Origin: Streptomyces sp. NRRL WC-3618
Lineage (GTDB): Bacteria > Actinomycetota > Actinomycetes > Streptomycetales > Streptomycetaceae
Assembly (NCBI RefSeq): GCF_001280005.1
Contig: NZ_LGDW01000140.1
Location: 1-5,713, forward strand
Direction of reading: 5' to 3'
Length of the DNA: 5,713 bases
A model generated the notes under the pieces. The model was not told the DNA's origin, made no database searches, and saw nothing but the letters and a program-made list of their open reading frames with translations. Shown here in pieces: positions 4,119-5,713 of the stretch. Both the position numbers and the translations under genes were made by a program. Position 1 is the first letter of the stretch. Each line of letters begins with the position of its first letter.

Positions 4119-5713
4119 GTGATGAGCAGCAGTCCGGACACCCCGACCCGCAGCACCGGTACACACCGGGCGCACCGTGAGGCGCGCGACCGGGCGGCGG
4201 GACGCACGCTGGTGCAGCGCCCGCCCGCGCGCTACGAGCCGTATCTGGACGGCCTGTTCACCTACTGCCTGTCCGTCCTGTGCGACCACGACACGGCCAC
4301 CGCAGCCCTCGGTGACGTCCTCGCGCTCGCCGAGCGCCGCAGCCCGCGCGGTCCGGAGTCCGCCGGTGACCGCAGGGCCTGGCTGTACGCCCTGGCCCGC
4401 TGGGCCTGTCTGCGCAAGCTGACCGAGGCCAAGCAGAAACGTCAGAGCACGCACGCGGCCGGCCGGCGCGGCAAGCGGCAGGCGTCCGCCGCCCCCGCGC
4501 CCCAGGCCGCCCCCGACCCCGCTGCGGCCCCCCTCTCCGAGGAGGCCCGGGAAGCACACCGCCGTGAACTGGCCCAGCTCGCCTGGCCGGAGGCCGCCGG
4601 CACCACCCCCGAACAGCGCGAGGCCCTCGAACTCGCCGTACGCCACAAGCTCGCCGCCCCCGAGGTCGCCGCCGTCCTGGGCCTGGACACCACCGCCGCC
4701 CGCGAACTGCTGGCCTCCGCCGCCTGCGAGGTCGAACGCACCCGCGCGGCCCTCGCCGTCGTCGAGACCGGCACCTGTCCGAGCGTCTCCCGCCTCACCG
4801 GCGACCACCAGCTGGTCCTCAGCAGCGCACTGCGCCGCGAACTGGTCCGGCACGTCGACGACTGCCCGCGCTGCCGCCGTACCGCCGAGCGCGCCCTCCC
4901 CGCCCACTGGCCCGGCGCCCAGGTCACACCCGCCGAACTGCCCGTCCTGGAGGCACCCCGCGCGGCCCTGCACGTCGCGATGGCGCACCTCCCGCGCGCG
5001 CGGGGCGCCGCCGCCCCACGCTTCGACCGGCGCGGCTTCCCGATGGACCCGAAGGACCGCGCCGCCCGGCGGGACCGCCTACGCGCGCGTGCCGTCACCA
5101 CCACGGTCGTCGCCACCGTGGTCGCCGCCCCCGTGCTCGCCCTGTGGGCGGCCTATCGCGGGGCGCCGGTGACCGGAGAGGGCCGCCCGGGGGACCGGTC
5201 GGCCACCGCGAGCGAGGCACAGCGCCCCGACATCCTGGACGGCGAGGCGACGGGCGGCGGTTACGAGAGCGCCGGGAACGCGGGAAACGTCGGCACCGGC
5301 CCCGGCAGCGGCCCCGGCAGGAAGGACCACGGCACATCGGACGTCTCCGTGGAGGTCGTCAGCGCGGTCCCCGGCGCGAAGGAGAGCCCGGGCGTGCTCA
5401 CCGTGGAGGCGTCCAGCGACGGCGACACGACGCTCATCACCCTCACCGCGTCCGGGCACACACCGGTGCGCTGGACGGCGTACACCGGGGCGTCCTGGCT
5501 GTACCCGAGCCGGTCGTCGGGAACGCTGCGGCCCGGCGAGTCGTTCACGATCAAGGTGTACGTCGATCCTCTGCGCGAGCCGGCCGGTCACTGGAGCGCG
5601 CGGGTGTCGATCGCACCGGCGTCCGCCGTCGTCTCCATCGAGGGGTACGGCACCGCGCCCACACCCCCGGACCCCGCCCCCGCGCACCCACCGGCCCCCG
5701 GGCCGCCCCACGC
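4119..5713 (+). CDS. ECF-sigma-like / zinc anti-sigma / membrane / BACON fusion protein (partial)
   Basis: The protein is open at the right edge; 531 codons are visible from GTG 4119 (ATG 4122 is the alternative). The order of parts is as follows. Residues about 38-105 resemble ECF sigma region 2 (RYEPYLDGLFTYCL, then AWLYALARWACLRKL near 87-101). A charged, Ala/Pro-rich linker follows. Residues about 156-213 resemble region 4 with a helix-turn-helix (PEQREALELAVRH, PEVAAVLGLD). H245-x3-C249-x2-C252 matches the zinc motif of ZAS anti-sigma factors. A single membrane helix lies at about 326-346 after an Arg-rich stretch, so the sigma part should be cytoplasmic. A Gly-rich stalk leads to a BACON-like beta domain at about 408-511 (WL.PSRSSGTLRPGESF), then a proline-rich tail. 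The likely idea is a membrane-tethered sigma-like regulator sensing or binding something outside. The sigma regions are divergent, so whether it binds RNA polymerase is open. It is divergent from radA, with no Shine-Dalgarno. Confidence 0.85.
   Translation, partial: MMSSSPDTPTRSTGTHRAHREARDRAAGRTLVQRPPARYEPYLDGLFTYCLSVLCDHDTATAALGDVLALAERRSPRGPESAGDRRAWLYALARWACLRKLTEAKQKRQSTHAAGRRGKRQASAAPAPQAAPDPAAAPLSEEAREAHRRELAQLAWPEAAGTTPEQREALELAVRHKLAAPEVAAVLGLDTTAARELLASAACEVERTRAALAVVETGTCPSVSRLTGDHQLVLSSALRRELVRHVDDCPRCRRTAERALPAHWPGAQVTPAELPVLEAPRAALHVAMAHLPRARGAAAPRFDRRGFPMDPKDRAARRDRLRARAVTTTVVATVVAAPVLALWAAYRGAPVTGEGRPGDRSATASEAQRPDILDGEATGGGYESAGNAGNVGTGPGSGPGRKDHGTSDVSVEVVSAVPGAKESPGVLTVEASSDGDTTLITLTASGHTPVRWTAYTGASWLYPSRSSGTLRPGESFTIKVYVDPLREPAGHWSARVSIAPASAVVSIEGYGTAPTPPDPAPAHPPAPGPPH

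Noticed and set aside
4050..5116. Long minus-strand open frames opposite the sigma/BACON gene
   Set aside because: The plus-strand frame encodes coherent domains with a membrane helix; the minus products are Gly/Arg-rich shadow translations.

Overview
The window looks like a piece of a Streptomyces chromosome, or of a very close relative. It is GC-rich with strong third-position G/C bias, it has the actinobacterial radA-disA pair with proteins of the usual Streptomyces lengths (469 and 374 aa), and its left end carries a palindromic intergenic repeat that I recognise as scattered through Streptomyces genomes.

Layout, left to right. Positions 1-403 hold no convincing gene; they contain the repeat, several potential hairpins and a candidate promoter/operator. 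At 404-1246 (+) lies a membrane-anchored, Gly/Ser-linker protein with a four-cysteine extracellular domain. It runs tail-to-tail, across 48 bp, into disA (1295-2419, -), the c-di-AMP synthase. radA (2501-3910, -) lies 81 bp upstream of disA in the same direction. radA is preceded by a near-perfect actinobacterial DNA-damage promoter (RecA-NDp/PafBC type) placed so that transcription would begin at or next to the start codon. Divergent from radA, at 4119 to beyond the right edge (+), lies a multidomain protein. It has ECF-sigma-like regions 2 and 4, a zinc-finger anti-sigma-like HxxxCxxC motif, one membrane helix, an extracellular BACON-like beta domain and a proline-rich tail cut by the window edge.

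How the parts fit. RadA (branch migration/recombination ATPase) and DisA (DNA-scanning c-di-AMP synthase) form a DNA-damage/second-messenger module that is probably transcribed from the damage-type promoter. The two flanking proteins are both predicted to reach outside the cell; one resembles a sigma factor fused to its own anti-sigma and sensor parts. A functional link between envelope sensing and c-di-AMP signalling is an inference from position only. Three of the four genes show a TAnnnT hexamer exactly 7 nt before their start codon and no good Shine-Dalgarno, which suggests leaderless transcripts; disA instead has a strong GGAGGAG.
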